From Flavipsychrobacter sp. (GTDB taxonomy: Bacteria; Bacteroidota; Bacteroidia; Chitinophagales; Chitinophagaceae): a stretch of 64,000 nucleotides of DNA. The stretch is from assembly GCA_017849575.1 (NCBI GenBank), contig JAFIGV010000006.1, forward strand, positions 1 through 64,000, written 5' to 3'. Below the pieces are notes generated by a model that saw only the letters and a program-made list of their open reading frames with translations, had not been told where the DNA came from and searched no databases. Below, in pieces: positions 63,006-64,000 of this stretch. Numbering within the stretch: the stretch's first letter is position 1; every line of letters begins with the position of its first letter. A program made the translations under genes and the position numbers.

Positions 63006-63434
63006 ATGGAGCGGAGAAAATTTCTAAAGTCGGGGTGTAGCCTTTGTCTGCTTGGGGCGGCTGGCCTTATCCTGCCACAGACTTTATTGTCCTGCGCGGG
63101 CAGTGGTATGGCGGTGTATAAAACCGGCATAGAAAACAGCAAAATCACTGTGCCGAAGACTTTATTCGAAAAGAGCCCAGTACAAATGGTCCGTCCGCGT
63201 GGCTGGTTTTACGATATCGCTGTTTCTCGCAAAGACGAGGGTGGTTTTTCTGCGATCCTGATGAAGTGTACCCACATGGACAATCAGCTTTCACTCAGTT
63301 CAGACGGATTTCATTGCAGCTTGCATGGTAGCCATTTCAATAAAAGTGGCGCGGTAGTAAAAGGGCCCGCAGAAGTATCGCTCACCCACTATACGGTAAC
63401 CGTAGAAGAGAACGAAATCATTATACACATATAG
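63006..63434 (+). CDS. Rieske [2Fe-2S] lipoprotein, probable Tat substrate
   Basis: The protein has 142 residues. A twin-arginine leader (MERRKFLKSG) runs into a hydrophobic stretch ending LLSCAG, a possible lipobox, so it may be an exported lipoprotein. The Rieske cluster ligands are visible: CTHMDN near 97 and CSLHGSHF near 112, giving the C-x-H and C-x2-H pairs. It likely shuttles electrons in the periplasm. It lies between the outer-membrane barrel gene and the imelysin gene. Confidence 0.92.
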   Translation: MERRKFLKSGCSLCLLGAAGLILPQTLLSCAGSGMAVYKTGIENSKITVPKTLFEKSPVQMVRPRGWFYDIAVSRKDEGGFSAILMKCTHMDNQLSLSSDGFHCSLHGSHFNKSGAVVKGPAEVSLTHYTVTVEENEIIIHI

Positions 63435-63443
63435 CACCACACC

Positions 63444-64000
63444 ATGAATAAGAAAGCAATATCGCTGGTATGTGCAGGCGCATTGAGTATGGCCGCCTGT
63501 AAAAAATCAGATCAAACAACCGCTGGCACCGACTTCGACACGCTAAAGAAAGATGTGTTGGTAAACTTCACCCATAATATTGCCATAGAAGGATATAAGG
63601 ATCTCGACGAGGCTTCAGTAGGCTTATTTGATGCCCTTACCTTGCTGAATGCGGAGCCTACAGAAGCTCACCTTACTGCGGCGCGTGATGATTGGAAGCA
63701 GATGCGTGCCATTTGGGAGCAGTGTGAAGGATTTCTTTTTGGCCCGGTAGAAGATAATGACTACGACCCCAATATGGATACCTGGCCTACGGACTATGCG
63801 CAAATGGATTCCTTGTTGGTCAGCAACAACCCGCTGGAGTTAACCGATATTCAAAATGCGACGCTTTCCTTACGGGGATTTCATCCCATAGAATACATTT
63901 TGTTTGGGAACCACGGCAGTCGGACCGCAGCAGGTATCTCCGACCGTCAAAAGAAGTATATGCTGGCGCTGGCCACGGACTTGAAAAATACTTGTCATGA
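63444..64000 (+). CDS. Imelysin family protein (partial at window edge)
   Basis: The visible part has 185 residues starting with a lipoprotein signal (MNKKAISLVCAG ... AAC, Cys19). DFDTLKKDVLVNFTHNI and EQCEGFLFGPVED follow, then the LRGFHPIEYILFG segment, which contains the imelysin/M75 G-x-H-x-x-E motif. Family members include the iron-regulated EfeO-like and ICMP proteins. It runs off the right edge, so length and C-terminus are unknown. It starts 9 bases after the Rieske gene. Confidence 0.93.
   Translation, partial: MNKKAISLVCAGALSMAACKKSDQTTAGTDFDTLKKDVLVNFTHNIAIEGYKDLDEASVGLFDALTLLNAEPTEAHLTAARDDWKQMRAIWEQCEGFLFGPVEDNDYDPNMDTWPTDYAQMDSLLVSNNPLELTDIQNATLSLRGFHPIEYILFGNHGSRTAAGISDRQKKYMLALATDLKNTCH

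Overview
The window looks like a chromosomal segment of a Bacteroidota bacterium, probably in the Chitinophagia/Sphingobacteriia area. Evidence: three proteins with type IX secretion (T9SS) C-terminal sorting domains, Bacteroidota-type promoter elements (TTTG ... TAnnTTTG), weak Shine-Dalgarno sequences, a free-standing ribosomal protein THX gene, DUF4286 and DUF6089 genes, and 7TMR-DISM sensor kinases. The genus cannot be fixed from the sequence alone.

Layout. (1) 0-0.2 kb: 5S rRNA with a strong terminator, the end of an rRNA operon. (2) 0.3-8.3 kb: a DUF922-like secreted metalloprotease candidate, then a signalling island: a lone receiver protein (minus strand) divergent from an E1/ThiF-nitroreductase fusion, a GNAT/autoinducer-synthase-like protein, a 7TMR-DISM histidine kinase, a receiver-histidine kinase hybrid and a CheY-like receiver. 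(3) 8.3-20.2 kb: mostly housekeeping genes: TraB family, ZIP transporter, YqgE, SDR, DUF6089 barrel, pyruvate kinase, a solitary atpG, a T9SS protein, a MacB-like permease, RsgA, DUF4286, HU and THX. (4) 20.3-46.7 kb: a large surface-polysaccharide locus. It has a UDP-HexNAc dehydrogenase/epimerase pair, an asparagine-synthase-like amidotransferase, a Wzy-like membrane protein, six GT4, two GT2 and one GT61 glycosyltransferases, and a deacetylase-fold protein. An acyl-modification module (FkbH-like HAD, acyl carrier protein, MBOAT acyltransferase, SGNH-like protein), an ABC-type flippase candidate, Wzc and Wza complete it. Most of it runs on the minus strand from wza at 46.7 kb down to 27.2 kb, with many 4-base start/stop overlaps. 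(5) 47-64 kb: T9SS surface proteins, a lipoprotein, a CHAD protein, a methyltransferase, a GT-C/TPR protein, YebC, a beta-lactamase-fold hydrolase, a retropepsin-like protease, an RlmB-type methyltransferase, a degenerate GIY-YIG protein coupled to an unknown protein, a DUF1624 acyltransferase and a second HU paralogue. An outer-membrane barrel - Rieske lipoprotein - imelysin operon runs off the right edge.

How the genes work together. The polysaccharide locus encodes precursor synthesis (probably an N-acetylhexosaminuronic acid, possibly amidated), assembly by many glycosyltransferases, flipping by an ABC exporter rather than an evident Wzx, polymerisation by a candidate Wzy and export through Wzc/Wza. 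The FkbH-ACP-MBOAT-SGNH set suggests that a glyceryl-type unit is made on a carrier protein and moved onto the polysaccharide.

The most intriguing possible undescribed system is the 1.0-8.3 kb island. Its two enzymes look able to make a small modified molecule. They sit beside a three-protein phosphorelay with no DNA-binding output. Both ideas are inferences from domain content and gene order.
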